NCBI RefSeq assembly: GCF_009733815.1
Contig: NZ_WNXY01000001.1
Span: 434,001 to 498,000, forward strand
DNA length: 64,000 bases
Direction of reading: 5' to 3'
From: Pseudactinotalea suaedae
GTDB taxonomy: Bacteria > Actinomycetota > Actinomycetes > Actinomycetales > Beutenbergiaceae
Shown: piece after piece, positions 25,195 through 37,042 of the stretch
Position numbering within the stretch: position 1 is the first letter of the stretch
How the letters are laid out: every line of letters begins with the position of its first letter
Notes under the pieces: generated by a model
What the model was told of the DNA's origin: nothing
Database searches by the model: none
The model's input: the letters and a program-made list of their open reading frames with translations, nothing else
Translations under genes and position numbers: made by a program

Positions 25195-26168
25195 CCGCAC
25201 CCGTCACCGGCCCCGGCGTGTCCGGGCTCCGTTCAGGAGCCCGGGCACGCCGCAAGGCGCGTTGGACCTTCGACAACATCAGCTTCTTCCTGGTGTTTCT
25301 CGGGCTGCCGCTGGCGTTGTTCCTGCTGCTGGTGATCTGGCCGTTCATCCAGGCCGTGTTCTACTCGTTCACCGACTGGGGTGGGTTCACCCAGGAGTTC
25401 GACATCATCGGGCTCGCGAACTACGAGCGACTGCTCAACGACGCGACGTTCAAGACCGCGCTCGGCAACAACATCAAGCTCGCGATCGTCGTGCCGCTCG
25501 TGGTCATCGTGGTCGCGATGATCTTCGCGACGCTCGTCACCGTGGGCGGTCGTGGGATCGGTCAGACGGTCGGGGTCAGGAACTCCGGCTTCTACCGCGT
25601 GGTCTCGTTCTTCCCGTACGTCATCCCGGCCGTCGTCTCGGGCGTCATCTTCTCGAAGGTGTTCGACCCCTCGAACGGCCTGCTCAACGGCCTGCTGCCG
25701 GAGTTCCTGCGGCAGAACTGGCTCGGCCAGGTGAGCACGGCGCTGCCGGCGTCGATGTTCGTGATCATCTGGGGCGCCGTCGGCTTCTACATGCTGCTGT
25801 TCATCGCAGCGATCAAGGCCATCCCGGCCGAGACGTTCGAGGCCTCTCGGCTGGACGGGGCCGGCCGGCTGCGCACGATGTGGTCGATCACGCTGCCGAG
25901 CATCCGGGAGAACATCCAGACCGCGTGGATCTACCTCGGGATCGCAGCCCTGGACGCGTTCGTGTACATGCACGTGCTCAACAACTCGGGCGGGCCCGAC
26001 AACACCACGCTCGTGATGCCGCAGTACCTGTTCCGGCTCGCCTTCAGCCAGAACCAGTTCGGCTACGCGAGCGCGGTCGGTGTGGCGATGGCGGTGGTGA
26101 CGCTGGTCTTCGCCGGCGTGGTCTTCACCATCAACCGCCTCACCGGTGGAACGACGAGGAGCAACTGA
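25191..26168 (+). CDS. ngcF: Sugar ABC transporter permease (NgcF-like)
   Basis: 325 residues of a MalF-type permease: a basic cytosolic start, a first membrane helix FLVFLGLPLALFLLLVIWPF, the FTDWGG periplasmic turn, four or five further helices and the EAA loop PAETFEASRLDGAGRLRTMW near residue 220. GTG 25191 overlaps the ngcE stop in the form GTGA, and the stop overlaps the next ATG by 1 nt (TGATG), so all three transporter genes are coupled. Pairs with the next permease as a heterodimer. Confidence 0.88.
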   Translation: MTAPVTGPGVSGLRSGARARRKARWTFDNISFFLVFLGLPLALFLLLVIWPFIQAVFYSFTDWGGFTQEFDIIGLANYERLLNDATFKTALGNNIKLAIVVPLVVIVVAMIFATLVTVGGRGIGQTVGVRNSGFYRVVSFFPYVIPAVVSGVIFSKVFDPSNGLLNGLLPEFLRQNWLGQVSTALPASMFVIIWGAVGFYMLLFIAAIKAIPAETFEASRLDGAGRLRTMWSITLPSIRENIQTAWIYLGIAALDAFVYMHVLNNSGGPDNTTLVMPQYLFRLAFSQNQFGYASAVGVAMAVVTLVFAGVVFTINRLTGGTTRSN

Positions 26169-27040
26169 TGTCCGCAGTGCAGACCGACCTCCGCCGCCGC
26201 CGCGGCGGGCGGGACGACCTCGGGGTCACCATCTCCTCGCACGTGGTGCTGGGTGTGTGGTCGATCATCGTCGTGCTGCCGCTCGTCTGGGTGTTCATGT
26301 CGGCGTTCAAGTCGAACCGCGAGATCATCTCCGGCTCGCCGCTCTCGCTGCCCTCGGCGTGGGGCATCGAGAACTTCGTGGCCGCGTGGGTCGACGAGAA
26401 GCTGGGCCGCGCGCTGCTCAACACCACGATCGTGGTGCTGTGCGCGCTGGTGCTCGTCATGCTGCTCGGCGCCATGTGCGCCTACGTGCTGGCGCGTTTC
26501 GACTTCTTCGGACGCCGCGCGATCTACTACATGATGCTCGCCGGGCTGACGTTCCCGGTGTTCCTGGCGATCGTGCCGCTGTTCTTCGTGCTGCAGAGCA
26601 TCGGTGTGCTGAACACGCTGCCAGGGCTGATCATCACGTACGTCGCGTTCGCGCTGCCGTTCACCGTGTTCTTCCTCTTCGCGTTCTTCCAGGGGCTCCC
26701 CGGTGAGATCTCCGAGGCGGCCTCGATCGACGGCGCGGGCAAGTGGCGCACGTTCTTCCAGGTGATGCTGCCGATGGCCACGAGCGGCATGGCCTCGGTC
26801 GCGATCTTCAACTTCCTGGGCCTGTGGAACCAGTACCTGCTGCCGGTGGCGCTGAACACCAAGCGCGACAACTGGGTGCTGTCGCAGGCGGTCGCCTCCT
26901 TCGTGTCCGGCGCCGGTTACCAGTCGCAGTACGGGCTGCTGTTCGCCGGGGTGGTCATCACGATCGTGCCGGTGCTGGTCGCCTACATCTTCTTCCAGCG
27001 TCAGCTGCAGGGGTCGGTCACGCAGGGGACCAACAAGTAG
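26168..27040 (+). CDS. ngcG: Sugar ABC transporter permease (NgcG-like)
   Basis: 290 residues of a MalG-type permease. Helix 1 is VLGVWSIIVVLPLVWVFMSAF, with the usual KSNREIISGSPLSLP stretch after it; later come TFPVFLAIVPLFFVLQSIG, the EAA loop PGEISEAASIDGAGKWRTFF and the C-terminal GLLFAGVVITIVPVLVAYIFFQ with QRQLQGSVTQGTNK, the typical end of this family. It completes the importer and is followed by a strong terminator. Substrate assignment (GlcNAc or chitobiose) comes from the NgcE-like partner and the kinase nearby. Confidence 0.88.
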   Translation: MSAVQTDLRRRRGGRDDLGVTISSHVVLGVWSIIVVLPLVWVFMSAFKSNREIISGSPLSLPSAWGIENFVAAWVDEKLGRALLNTTIVVLCALVLVMLLGAMCAYVLARFDFFGRRAIYYMMLAGLTFPVFLAIVPLFFVLQSIGVLNTLPGLIITYVAFALPFTVFFLFAFFQGLPGEISEAASIDGAGKWRTFFQVMLPMATSGMASVAIFNFLGLWNQYLLPVALNTKRDNWVLSQAVASFVSGAGYQSQYGLLFAGVVITIVPVLVAYIFFQRQLQGSVTQGTNK

Positions 27041-27049
27041 CACCACGCC

Positions 27050-27087
27050 GACGGCGCCGCTCTCCTCTCGGGGCGAGCGGCGCCGTC
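27050..27087 (+). terminator. Hairpin terminator after the ngcEFG operon
   Basis: GACGGCGCCGCTC (27050-27062) pairs perfectly with GAGCGGCGCCGTC (27075-27087), 13 pairs with a 12-nt loop, 10 nt after the ngcG stop. Confidence 0.8.
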
Positions 27088-27196
27088 GTCGTCTCACACG
27101 TCGCGTCGGTCCGGGGGACACCGGGCTCGAGGTCCGGCCGGCGCACGCTGAGCCGGACCGCGACAGGGTCGGCCGTGCCGGGACTAGCCTGGCGCC

Positions 27197-27994
27197 ATGA
27201 CGAACCACCACGAGCCGCCCACCTCGCCCGCCGCCCGCGCCGACACCCTGCGCGCGCTGCACGCGGCCCCCGAGATCCTGCGCGTGGTCAACGTCTGGGA
27301 CGTCGTCTCGGCGAAGGCGGTCCTCGAGCTGCCGCAGACGAGGGCGCTGGCCACGGCCGGCCACTCGATCGCGGCGAGCTTCGGCTACCCGGACGGCACC
27401 ATCCCGCTCGAGGTCACGCTCGACATGGTGGGCCGCATCGTCGAGGCGGCCGGCTCCGTACCGGTGTCGGCCGATCTCGACAACGGGTACGACGACCCGG
27501 GGGAGACCACCCGCCGCGCGATCGGCGTCGGCATCGTCGGCGCCAACATCGAGGACCGGTTGCTGCCGCTCGCCGAGGCCGTCGCGCGCGTCGAGGCGGT
27601 CGTCGCGGCAGCGGAGGCGGAGGGCGTGCCGTTCGCGCTCAACGCCCGCACGGATGCCTTCGTCCGCGCACCCGAGCGACCCGCGTCCGAGTCCGTCGCC
27701 GACGCGATCGAGCGCGGCCGCGCCTATCTCGCGGCCGGTGCCGACATCGTCTTCGTCCCGGGCGTCCTCGACGCCGACGTGACCCGCAGGCTCGTCGAGG
27801 GGATCGGGGAGCGGAAGGTCAGCGTGATCGGGGTTCCCGGTGCACTGACCGCAGCCGAGTACGAGGCGCTCGGGATCGCCCGGATCTCCTACGGCCCGTT
27901 GACGCAGCGTGTCGCGCTGACCGCGCTGCAGGACGTCGCGGCGAGCCTGTACGCCGACGGCGTGATCCCGTCGTCGACCCGTGCGCTGAACTGA
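27197..27994 (+). CDS. Isocitrate lyase/PEP mutase superfamily protein
   Basis: 265 residues of the ICL/PEPM TIM barrel. Features: VVNVWDVVSAKAV (substrate-loop start), TAGHSIAASFGYPDG, the metal-binding SADLDNGYDDPGET, GANIEDRLLP, and ALNARTDAFVR with the conserved Arg. The usual KKC(G/S)H catalytic loop of true isocitrate lyases is not visible, so activity on oxaloacetate, methylisocitrate-like or phosphonate substrates is undecided. TAGCCT (27185-27190) is exactly 6 nt before ATG 27197, a likely leaderless promoter. A DksA-like gene follows 8 nt after the stop. Confidence 0.85.
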   Translation: MTNHHEPPTSPAARADTLRALHAAPEILRVVNVWDVVSAKAVLELPQTRALATAGHSIAASFGYPDGTIPLEVTLDMVGRIVEAAGSVPVSADLDNGYDDPGETTRRAIGVGIVGANIEDRLLPLAEAVARVEAVVAAAEAEGVPFALNARTDAFVRAPERPASESVADAIERGRAYLAAGADIVFVPGVLDADVTRRLVEGIGERKVSVIGVPGALTAAEYEALGIARISYGPLTQRVALTALQDVAASLYADGVIPSSTRALN

Positions 27995-28002
27995 CGCCTG
28001 TC

Positions 28003-28362
28003 GTGCTCGGTCCCGAGCTGGTCGCCGAGCTGCGCGAGGCGCTGCTCGCCCGGCGCCGCGACGCCGAACGCCGGCTGGCGGCGCTCGGCGGGCACTTCCG
28101 GGACATCGTCGACGCCTCCGCGAACTCCAACGCTGACGACGAGCACGACCCCGAGGGCGCGACGATCGCGTTCGAGCGCTCACAGGTCGACGCCCTCGCG
28201 CGCGACGCGCGGCAGGATCTCGAGGACGTCGCCGCCGCGCTCGTGCGCCTCGGCGACGGCCGGTACGGCACGTGCGAGGTGTGCGGCGGGCAGATCGCGG
28301 TCGAGCGGCTGCAGGTCAGGCCCACGGCGCGCACGTGCGTCGCCTGCGCCGCGCGTCGCTGA
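28003..28362 (+). CDS. TraR/DksA-family zinc-finger protein
   Basis: 119 residues. A predicted helical hairpin (LVAELREALLARRRDAERRL ... QVDALARDARQDLEDVAAAL) is followed by a four-Cys zinc finger: CEVCGG, then 17 residues, then CVAC. Members bind the RNA polymerase secondary channel; in actinobacteria their exact role varies. Two acidic residues at the coiled-coil tip, important in DksA, are not obvious (the tip region reads NADDEHDPEG). GTG 28003 is the first plausible start, 8 nt after the previous gene, but no strong ribosome site is seen. Confidence 0.78.
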   Translation: MLGPELVAELREALLARRRDAERRLAALGGHFRDIVDASANSNADDEHDPEGATIAFERSQVDALARDARQDLEDVAAALVRLGDGRYGTCEVCGGQIAVERLQVRPTARTCVACAARR

Positions 28363-28415
28363 GTGCGCCTGCGGCCACGCACCTCGCGGTTGCGGGATCG
28401 TCCAGGATGTCGGGC

Positions 28416-28421
28416 TATGCT
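28416..28421 (+). promoter_or_regulatory. -10 element of the terC riboswitch transcript
   Basis: TATGCT at 28416-28421 predicts transcription from about 28428, just before the first base of the aptamer. No clear -35 element was recognised. Confidence 0.5.
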
Positions 28422-28430
28422 GCTTCGAGT

Positions 28431-28543
28431 TGGAGGGGAGTACCCCACAAGCGGTGGTGTCGTCATCACGGTCCTGTGACGAATCAGGCTCGGTGCCATC
28501 GGCCGAAGACCCTCGGGGTCCGCGGTGGGGGAGACCTCCGGTG
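28431..28543 (+). promoter_or_regulatory. yybP-ykoY (manganese) riboswitch aptamer
   Basis: The leader of terC contains the family's 5' core GGGGAGTA (28435-28442) and 3' core GAGACCTCC (28531-28539), with the expected outer stem formed by GGAGG (28432-28436) and CCTCC (28535-28539). The region between holds further stem-loops. This class binds Mn2+ and commonly controls TerC/Alx and P-type ATPase genes, exactly the context seen here. Boundaries are approximate. Confidence 0.85.
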
Positions 28544-28565
28544 ATTGTGCTCTCGACACCGGAGG
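28535..28565 (+). promoter_or_regulatory. Expression platform: hairpin hiding the terC ribosome-binding site
   Basis: CCTCCGGTG (28535-28543) can pair perfectly with CACCGGAGG (28557-28565). The right arm contains the terC Shine-Dalgarno GGAGG (28561-28565), 9 nt before the ATG. The left arm is also the 3' strand of the aptamer's outer stem, so metal binding should release the ribosome site. A TTGTCTTTC stretch after the hairpin could also allow termination. Confidence 0.75.
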
Positions 28566-28574
28566 TTGTCTTTC

Positions 28575-29684
28575 ATGGATGTGCCCTTGTGGCTGTGGAT
28601 CATCACGGTCGGACTGATCGTCGTGATGCTGACCGTCGACTTCGTCGGCCACGTCCGCACCCCCCACGCCCCCTCGATCAAGGAAGCCGGCATCTGGTCG
28701 GCCGTGTACGTCGGGATCGCCGTCGTCTTCGGCGCCCTGGTCTGGTTCCTGTGGGACCACACGCACGGCGTGGCCTACTTCTCGGGCTACCTGCTGGAGA
28801 AGTCGCTGAGCCTGGACAACCTGTTCGTGTTCGTGCTGATCCTGGCCAGCTTCCGGGTGCCGCGCGAGTACCAGCAGAAGGTGCTGCTGATCGGCATCAC
28901 GATCGCGCTGGTCATGCGCACCGTGTTCATCATCCTCGGCGTCGCGATCGTCGAGAACTTCTCCTGGGTGTTCTGGATCTTCGGCGCGTTCCTGCTCTAC
29001 ACCGCGTGGACACAGCTGCGACACGAGGAGAGTGACGAGGAGGACGTCAAGGAGAACCTCGCGCTGCGGGCCGTCCGCCGGATCTTCGCGACCACCGACA
29101 GCTATGAGGGCGACAAGATGGTCGTCCGCCGCGGCGGACGCCTGCTCCTGACACCGATGCTCGTGGTGATGATCGCGATCGGCAGCGCCGACCTGCTGTT
29201 CGCCGTGGACTCCATCCCCGCGATCTTCGGGGTCACCGAACAGCTCAGCGGCGCCTCCCAGGTCTACATCATCTTCGCCGCCAACGCGTTCTCGCTGCTG
29301 GGCCTGCGGCAGCTGTTCTTCCTGGTCGACGGGCTGCTCGACCGCCTCGTGTACCTCAACTACGGGCTGGCGGCGATCCTCGCGTTCATCGGGGTCAAGC
29401 TCGTCATCCACGCGATGCACACCAACGAGCTGTCCTGGATCAACGGCGGTGAGCACATCGAGGTGATCCCGGAGATCCCGGCACTGGTCTCGCTCGCGTT
29501 CATCATCGTGGCGCTGGCGATCACGGCGATCACCTCGCTGACGATCGGGGCCAGGCGTCACCCCCGCCCCGCCGTGGCGGAGGCCGCGTCCGAGGTCGCC
29601 GCCACGCACGAGCCCGGCGACCGCGACCAGCCCGCCGACCACGACCAGGCCGCCGCTCAGGACGAGCCGCACCGCCGCCCGTAG
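28575..29684 (+). CDS. TerC/Alx-family integral membrane protein, probable manganese exporter
   Basis: 369 residues. About seven to nine hydrophobic helices are visible, starting WLWIITVGLIVVMLTVDFVG. The family's acidic transmembrane motifs are present: EKSLSLDNLFVFVLI near residue 75 and SADLLFAVDSIPAIFG near 210, whose Asp residues are proposed to handle Mn2+. A charged loop EESDEEDVKEN lies between helices and the C-terminus is a His/Asp/Glu-rich tail (after about residue 330). Control by a yybP-ykoY Mn riboswitch supports a role in Mn2+ efflux or loading of exported metalloproteins. ATG 28575 is fixed by GGAGG at 9 nt spacing. Confidence 0.9.
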   Translation: MDVPLWLWIITVGLIVVMLTVDFVGHVRTPHAPSIKEAGIWSAVYVGIAVVFGALVWFLWDHTHGVAYFSGYLLEKSLSLDNLFVFVLILASFRVPREYQQKVLLIGITIALVMRTVFIILGVAIVENFSWVFWIFGAFLLYTAWTQLRHEESDEEDVKENLALRAVRRIFATTDSYEGDKMVVRRGGRLLLTPMLVVMIAIGSADLLFAVDSIPAIFGVTEQLSGASQVYIIFAANAFSLLGLRQLFFLVDGLLDRLVYLNYGLAAILAFIGVKLVIHAMHTNELSWINGGEHIEVIPEIPALVSLAFIIVALAITAITSLTIGARRHPRPAVAEAASEVAATHEPGDRDQPADHDQAAAQDEPHRRP

Positions 29685-29717
29685 CCGAGCGAGGCCGTCA
29701 GGCCACCGACGCGCGGC

Positions 29718-30377
29718 TCACCAGCCGCGGGCGCGCCACTCCTCGAGCGCCGGGCGCTCGGCGCCCAAGGTCGTGCTGTCCCCGTGGCCGGGGTGGACGG
29801 CGGTCTCGTCCGGGTAGAGCGCGAAGAGTCGCGCCTCGACGTCGTCGAGCAGCGAGGTGAAGTCGCCCGGTGAGCCGGTCCTGCCGACGCCGCCGGGAAA
29901 CAGCGAGTCGCCCGTCAGCAGCAGGGTGCCCGACCCGGTGCGCGCAGCGAGCGCCACCGAGCCCGGGGTGTGCCCGCGCAGCGCGATCACGTCGAGGTTG
30001 TGCGCGCCGAGCGCGATGGTGTCGCCGTGCACCAGCCGTCGGTCGACGGGGCTCGGCAGCGCGTCGGCGTCCTCGGAGCCCGCCAGCACCTGCGCGCCGG
30101 TGGCCGCGACCACGGCCGGGAGGGCGCGGTGGTGGTCCCAGTGCTGGTGGGTGGTGAGCACGGCGCTCAGCCCGCCGTCACCGTGCGCACGCACGAGCGC
30201 GAGGAGCGCCTCGGCGTCGTCGGCCGCGTCGACGAGCAGCTGCGCGCCGGTGGCGGGATCGGTCAGCAGGTAGGCGTTGTTGTCCTGGTCCGAGACGTTG
30301 AGCTTGTGCACCTCCAGCTCGGGGTCGCCGATCGCGAGCGCGGGTCCGTGGGGGTCGACATGGGCTGGTCCGGCCAT
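29718..30377 (-). CDS. MBL-fold metallohydrolase (glyoxalase II-like)
   Basis: 219 residues of the metallo-beta-lactamase fold. The metal motif THQHWDHH (H-x-H-x-D-H), [24 protein letters not shown] and VHPGHGD supply the two-metal site seen in hydroxyacylglutathione hydrolase-type enzymes. In a mycothiol-using organism the thioester is more likely mycothiol-based than glutathione-based, but that is inference. On the minus strand TAGCCT lies 7 nt before ATG 30377, suggesting a leaderless mRNA. It is divergent from uvrA (127 bp) and convergent with terC. Confidence 0.85.
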   Translation of the reverse strand: MAGPAHVDPHGPALAIGDPELEVHKLNVSDQDNNAYLLTDPATGAQLLVDAADDAEALLALVRAHGDGGLSAVLTTHQHWDHHRALPAVVAATGAQVLAGSEDADALPSPVDRRLVHGDTIALGAHNLDVIALRGHTPGSVALAARTGSGTLLLTGDSLFPGGVGRTGSPGDFTSLLDDVEARLFALYPDETAVHPGHGDSTTLGAERPALEEWRARGW

Positions 30378-30504
30378 GGGCGCCAGGCTACGGCCGCGCA
30401 CCCGGCGGTGTGACGGAACCAACGATGATGCTGTGCGCGAACACACGCCGCGACACGCCGTCGAACGGATGTGCGAGGTCGGTGAGGCGACTTACCATGG
30501 CGAG

Positions 30505-33459
<2,955 letters not shown>

Positions 33460-33472
33460 GGTCTCCTCGCGC

Positions 33473-33506
33473 GGCGGCCCCGGCCGAGGGTCTGGGCCGG
33501 GCCGCC
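33473..33506. terminator. Hairpin between uvrA and the OsmC-like gene
   Basis: GGCGGCCCCGGCC (33473-33485) pairs with GGCCGGGCCGCC (33495-33506) with a single bulged C and a 9-nt loop, between convergent genes. Confidence 0.7.
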
Positions 33507-33514
33507 CGTGATCG

Positions 33515-33997
33515 CTAGCGGGGCGTGACGACCTCGGTGGTGAGCGGTGCGAGCCGCACGGGGAAGTTCACCGAGCGGGCGATGAAGCAGTGCGCGTGCG
33601 CGTCGAGGTGGATCTTCTCGATCACCGACTCCTCGACGTCGCCCTGCACGGTCAGCCGCGGGTGCAGGGTGACCTCGACGAACTGGCCCGCACCGGCCGA
33701 CTCGACCCGCATGGTGCCGGTGGCCCGGTCGCTGTAGCCCACCACGACCACGCCTGCGCGCGCGGCCATGTGCAGCGCCCAGAGCATGTGGCACTGCGAC
33801 AGCGACGCGACGAACAGGTCCTCGGGGCTGTGCCGCGAGGCGTCGCCGCGGAACGCCGGGTCGGCGGACCCGAGCAGCTGCGGCTTCCCCTCGATCGCGA
33901 CCTCGTGGTCGCGGCTGTAGGAGGTGTAGCTCGCGGTCCCGTCGGACCCGGCCCCGGTCCAGGTGACGTTGACGGTGAAGTCGTGCAGCGCGCCCAT
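33515..33997 (-). CDS. OsmC-like protein
   Basis: 160 residues of the OsmC fold: YSRDHEVAIEGKPQLLGSAD, the first Cys in LFVASLSQCHMLWALHMA, and the second in DAHAHCFIARSV. It belongs to a different branch from the OsmC gene at 17.2 kb. ATG 33997 has GAAGGAG 6 nt upstream; an in-frame upstream start lacks such a site. A TACGGT box on the minus strand, roughly 35 nt upstream, could be its -10. It is divergent from uvrC, 77 bp apart, and convergent with uvrA. Likely cytosolic hydroperoxide reductase. Confidence 0.85.
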   Translation of the reverse strand: MGALHDFTVNVTWTGAGSDGTASYTSYSRDHEVAIEGKPQLLGSADPAFRGDASRHSPEDLFVASLSQCHMLWALHMAARAGVVVVGYSDRATGTMRVESAGAGQFVEVTLHPRLTVQGDVEESVIEKIHLDAHAHCFIARSVNFPVRLAPLTTEVVTPR

Positions 33998-34074
33998 GCA
34001 TGGCTCCTTCCTCGTGCCTACTGGCACCGTAGCCGAGGCCGGCGTTGTCGGTCGGGCGAACTACCCTGGCCTGC

Positions 34075-36084
34075 ATGGCGGATCCTCGTACCTATCGTCC
34101 GAAGGCGAGCGAGATCCCTACCCAGCCGGGCGTCTACCGGTTCCGCGACCCGCACGGTCGGGTGATCTACGTCGGCAAGGCGATCTCGCTGCGGCAGCGG
34201 CTCTCGTCCTACTTCGCCGACCTCGGAACGCTGCACCCACGCACCCGGCAGATGGTCACCACCGCGGCGGGTGTCGAGTGGACCGTGGTGAGCACCGAGG
34301 TCGAGGCGCTGCAGCTGGAGTACGCCTGGATCAAGGAGTTCGACCCCCGGTTCAACGTCAAGTACCGCGACGACAAGTCCTACCCGTTCCTGGCCGTCAC
34401 CATGGGCGAGGAGTTCCCGCGGGTGCAGGTGATGCGCGGCAAGAAGCGCAAGGGGACGCGGTACTTCGGGCCGTACTCGCACGCGTGGGCCATCCGGGAG
34501 ACCGTGGACCTGCTGCTGCGGGTGTTCCCGATCCGCTCCTGCTCGGCCGGGGTGTTCAAGCGTGCCGCCCAGAGCGGCCGGCCGTGTCTGCTCGGGTACA
34601 TCGACAAGTGCAGCGCACCCTGTGTCGGGCGCATCGACCCCGAGGCGCACCGCGACCTCGCCGAGGACTTCTGCGCCTTCATGGCCGGGGACAGCGCCAC
34701 CTACGTGCGGCGCCTCGAGGGCGAGATGAGAACGGCGGCGTCCGAGCTGGAGTTCGAGCGCGCCGCCCGGCTGCGCGACGACCTCGGCGCGCTGCGCAAG
34801 GTGCTGGACCGGAACGCCGTCGTGCTGCCCGAGCGCACCGATGCCGACATCTTCGCGATGGCCACCGACGAGCTCGAGGCGTCGGTCCAGGTGTTCCACG
34901 TCCGCGGTGGCCGGATCCGGGGCCAGCGCGGCTGGGTGACCGAGCGCGTCGAGGAGCTCAGCGACGGCGAGATGGTCGACCGGTTGCTGCTGCAGGTCTA
35001 CGGCGACGCCGAGGCCGGGGACACCGACACGATCCCGCGCGAGGTGATCGTCCCGACCCTGCCTGACGACGTCGCCGACCTGGAGGCGCTGCTGAGCTCG
35101 GTCCGTGGCTCCCGCGTGGGCATCCGCATCGCGCAGCGCGGCGACAAGCGCGCCCTGGCCGAGACCGTGCACCGCAACGCCGAGCAGGCGCTCGCGCTCC
35201 ACAAGACCAGGCGTGCGGGTGACCTCACGGCACGCTCGCTCGCGCTGGCCGAGCTGCAGGAACAGCTCGGGCTCTCGGAGTCGCCGCTGCGCATCGAGTG
35301 CTACGACATCTCGCACACCGGCGGCACCGAGCAGGTGGCGTCGATGGTCGTGTTCGAGGACGGGCTGCCCCGCAAGGGCGAGTACCGCCACTTCGTCGTG
35401 CGCGGCGAGAGCGGCGAGGGTGCCCGTGACGACACCGAGGCGATGTACGAGGTCCTCACGCGCCGGTTCCGCCGCTATCTCGTGGACGCCTCCGGGTCTC
35501 CCGATGAGACCGAGACCGAGCCGGAGCTCTCCGGGGCGGTCGTGCCCACCGAGGAGGAGCCGGGGCGGCGCCCCAAGCGGTTCGCGTACCCGCCCAACCT
35601 CGTGGTGGTCGACGGCGGGGCTCCCCAGGTCGCGGCGGCCCAGCGGGCCCTGGCGGACCTGGGCGTGGTCGACGTCGCGATCGTCGGGCTCGCGAAGCGG
35701 CTGGAGGAGGTCTGGCTGCCGGGGGAGGAGTTCCCGCTGGTGCTGCCGCGCACCTCCGAAGGGCTGTACCTGCTGCAGCGGGTGCGCGACGAGGCGCACA
35801 GGTTCGCGATCGCGCACCACCGCAAGCGCCGCGCGAAGCGGATGACGCGGTCCGAGCTCGAGGGCGTCCCCGGCCTCGGTCCCACGCGCCAGAGCGCGCT
35901 GCTGCGGGCCTTCGGGTCGGTGCGCAACCTCCGTGCCGCCAGCGTGGAGGAGATCGCGGCGGTCCCCGGCATCGGACCCAAGATGGCCGGCACGGTGGTC
36001 GAGGCGTTGTCTGCGGGCCAGCGCCGGGGACGAGATCCCGGGGCAGCCAGCGCGGATGTCGTGACATCCTCGACGCATGACTGA
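34075..36084 (+). CDS. uvrC: Excinuclease ABC subunit C
   Basis: 669 residues. UvrC makes both incisions in nucleotide excision repair. The N-terminal GIY-YIG nuclease reads [19 protein letters not shown], a UVR motif ([19 protein letters not shown]) near 220-240 binds UvrB, the RNase H-like nuclease begins at [21 protein letters not shown] spread across residues 400-425 and continues with [10 protein letters not shown], and two helix-hairpin-helix motifs ([29 protein letters not shown]) close the protein. TACCCT with 7 nt to ATG 34075 suggests a leaderless message. It overlaps rapZ by 8 nt. Confidence 0.97.
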   Translation: MADPRTYRPKASEIPTQPGVYRFRDPHGRVIYVGKAISLRQRLSSYFADLGTLHPRTRQMVTTAAGVEWTVVSTEVEALQLEYAWIKEFDPRFNVKYRDDKSYPFLAVTMGEEFPRVQVMRGKKRKGTRYFGPYSHAWAIRETVDLLLRVFPIRSCSAGVFKRAAQSGRPCLLGYIDKCSAPCVGRIDPEAHRDLAEDFCAFMAGDSATYVRRLEGEMRTAASELEFERAARLRDDLGALRKVLDRNAVVLPERTDADIFAMATDELEASVQVFHVRGGRIRGQRGWVTERVEELSDGEMVDRLLLQVYGDAEAGDTDTIPREVIVPTLPDDVADLEALLSSVRGSRVGIRIAQRGDKRALAETVHRNAEQALALHKTRRAGDLTARSLALAELQEQLGLSESPLRIECYDISHTGGTEQVASMVVFEDGLPRKGEYRHFVVRGESGEGARDDTEAMYEVLTRRFRRYLVDASGSPDETETEPELSGAVVPTEEEPGRRPKRFAYPPNLVVVDGGAPQVAAAQRALADLGVVDVAIVGLAKRLEEVWLPGEEFPLVLPRTSEGLYLLQRVRDEAHRFAIAHHRKRRAKRMTRSELEGVPGLGPTRQSALLRAFGSVRNLRAASVEEIAAVPGIGPKMAGTVVEALSAGQRRGRDPGAASADVVTSSTHD

Positions 36085-37042
36085 CGCATCGCCCACGGAC
36101 GAACCCGACGACGAGGCGCCGGCCACGGTGCCCGCAGGCATACCGCTGCTCGAGGAGCAGACCAAGGTGCCGGTCGGCGAGCGACCGGAGGTGATCATCG
36201 TCACCGGCATGTCGGGCGCGGGTCGCACGCGTGCCGCGGCGGTGCTCGAGGACCTCGACTGGTACGTCGTGGACAACCTGCCGCCCAAGATGCTGCTGGC
36301 CCTCGCGGGCATGCTGGCGCCGGGGGACGGCGGCGGCGTGAAGCGGCTCGCCGTCGTGCTCGACGTCCGCAGCCGCGAGTTCTTCGCCGACCTGATGCAG
36401 GTGCTGGACGATCTGCGCGCCCAGCGGATCGACTACCGGATCGTGTTCCTGGACGCCTCGGACGAGACGCTCGTGCGCCGGTTCGAGCAGGTGCGCCGGC
36501 CGCACCCGCTGCAGGGGGACGGCCGGATGCTCGACGGCATCCACCGGGAGCGCACGCTGCTGGAGCACGTGCGCGACCGTGCCGACGTCACGATCGACAC
36601 CAGCAACCTGTCGGTGCACGATCTCGCGCGCGCGGTCCGCGAGGTCGTCGCGGTCGAGAGCGACAAGGGGCTGCGGCTGACGGTCGTCAGCTTCGGTTTC
36701 AAGTACGGCCTGCCCCTGGACGCCGATCACGTCGTCGACGTCCGGTTCCTCTCCAACCCGTACTGGGTGACCGAGCTGCGGCACCTGACCGGCAAGGACG
36801 AACCGGTGCGCGACTACGTCCTCGGGCTGCCCGGCGCGCGGCCGTTCATCGAGCGGTACCTGGAGGCGCTGGAGCCGATCCTGCCGGGCTACGTGCAGGA
36901 GCAGAAGCCGTACGTGACGATCGCGATCGGTTGCACCGGCGGCAAGCACCGCTCGGTCGCGCTGACCGAGGCGCTGGCCGCCGGGCTGCGCGAGCGCGGG
37001 TACGGCGCGACCACCATCCACCGGGACCTGGGGCGCGAGTGA
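36077..37042 (+). CDS. rapZ: RNase adapter RapZ / YvcJ-family nucleotide-binding protein
   Basis: 321 residues. The Walker A-like [16 protein letters not shown] (about 43-60) has Arg instead of the usual Lys, which is common in this family. Downstream come [41 protein letters not shown] and the C-terminal domain [33 protein letters not shown] and [14 protein letters not shown] that in E. coli binds GlcN-6-P and glmZ RNA. In actinobacteria it forms the conserved rapZ-yvcK-whiA cluster, linked to cell-wall precursor and carbon control. A 35-residue acidic N-terminal extension is present. Confidence 0.95.
   Translation: MTDASPTDEPDDEAPATVPAGIPLLEEQTKVPVGERPEVIIVTGMSGAGRTRAAAVLEDLDWYVVDNLPPKMLLALAGMLAPGDGGGVKRLAVVLDVRSREFFADLMQVLDDLRAQRIDYRIVFLDASDETLVRRFEQVRRPHPLQGDGRMLDGIHRERTLLEHVRDRADVTIDTSNLSVHDLARAVREVVAVESDKGLRLTVVSFGFKYGLPLDADHVVDVRFLSNPYWVTELRHLTGKDEPVRDYVLGLPGARPFIERYLEALEPILPGYVQEQKPYVTIAIGCTGGKHRSVALTEALAAGLRERGYGATTIHRDLGRE

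Noticed and set aside
26063-28183. 706-codon minus-strand open frame over ngcG and the PEPM-like gene
   Set aside because: Crosses a strong terminator and three supported plus-strand genes; Arg/Pro-rich shadow composition without motifs.
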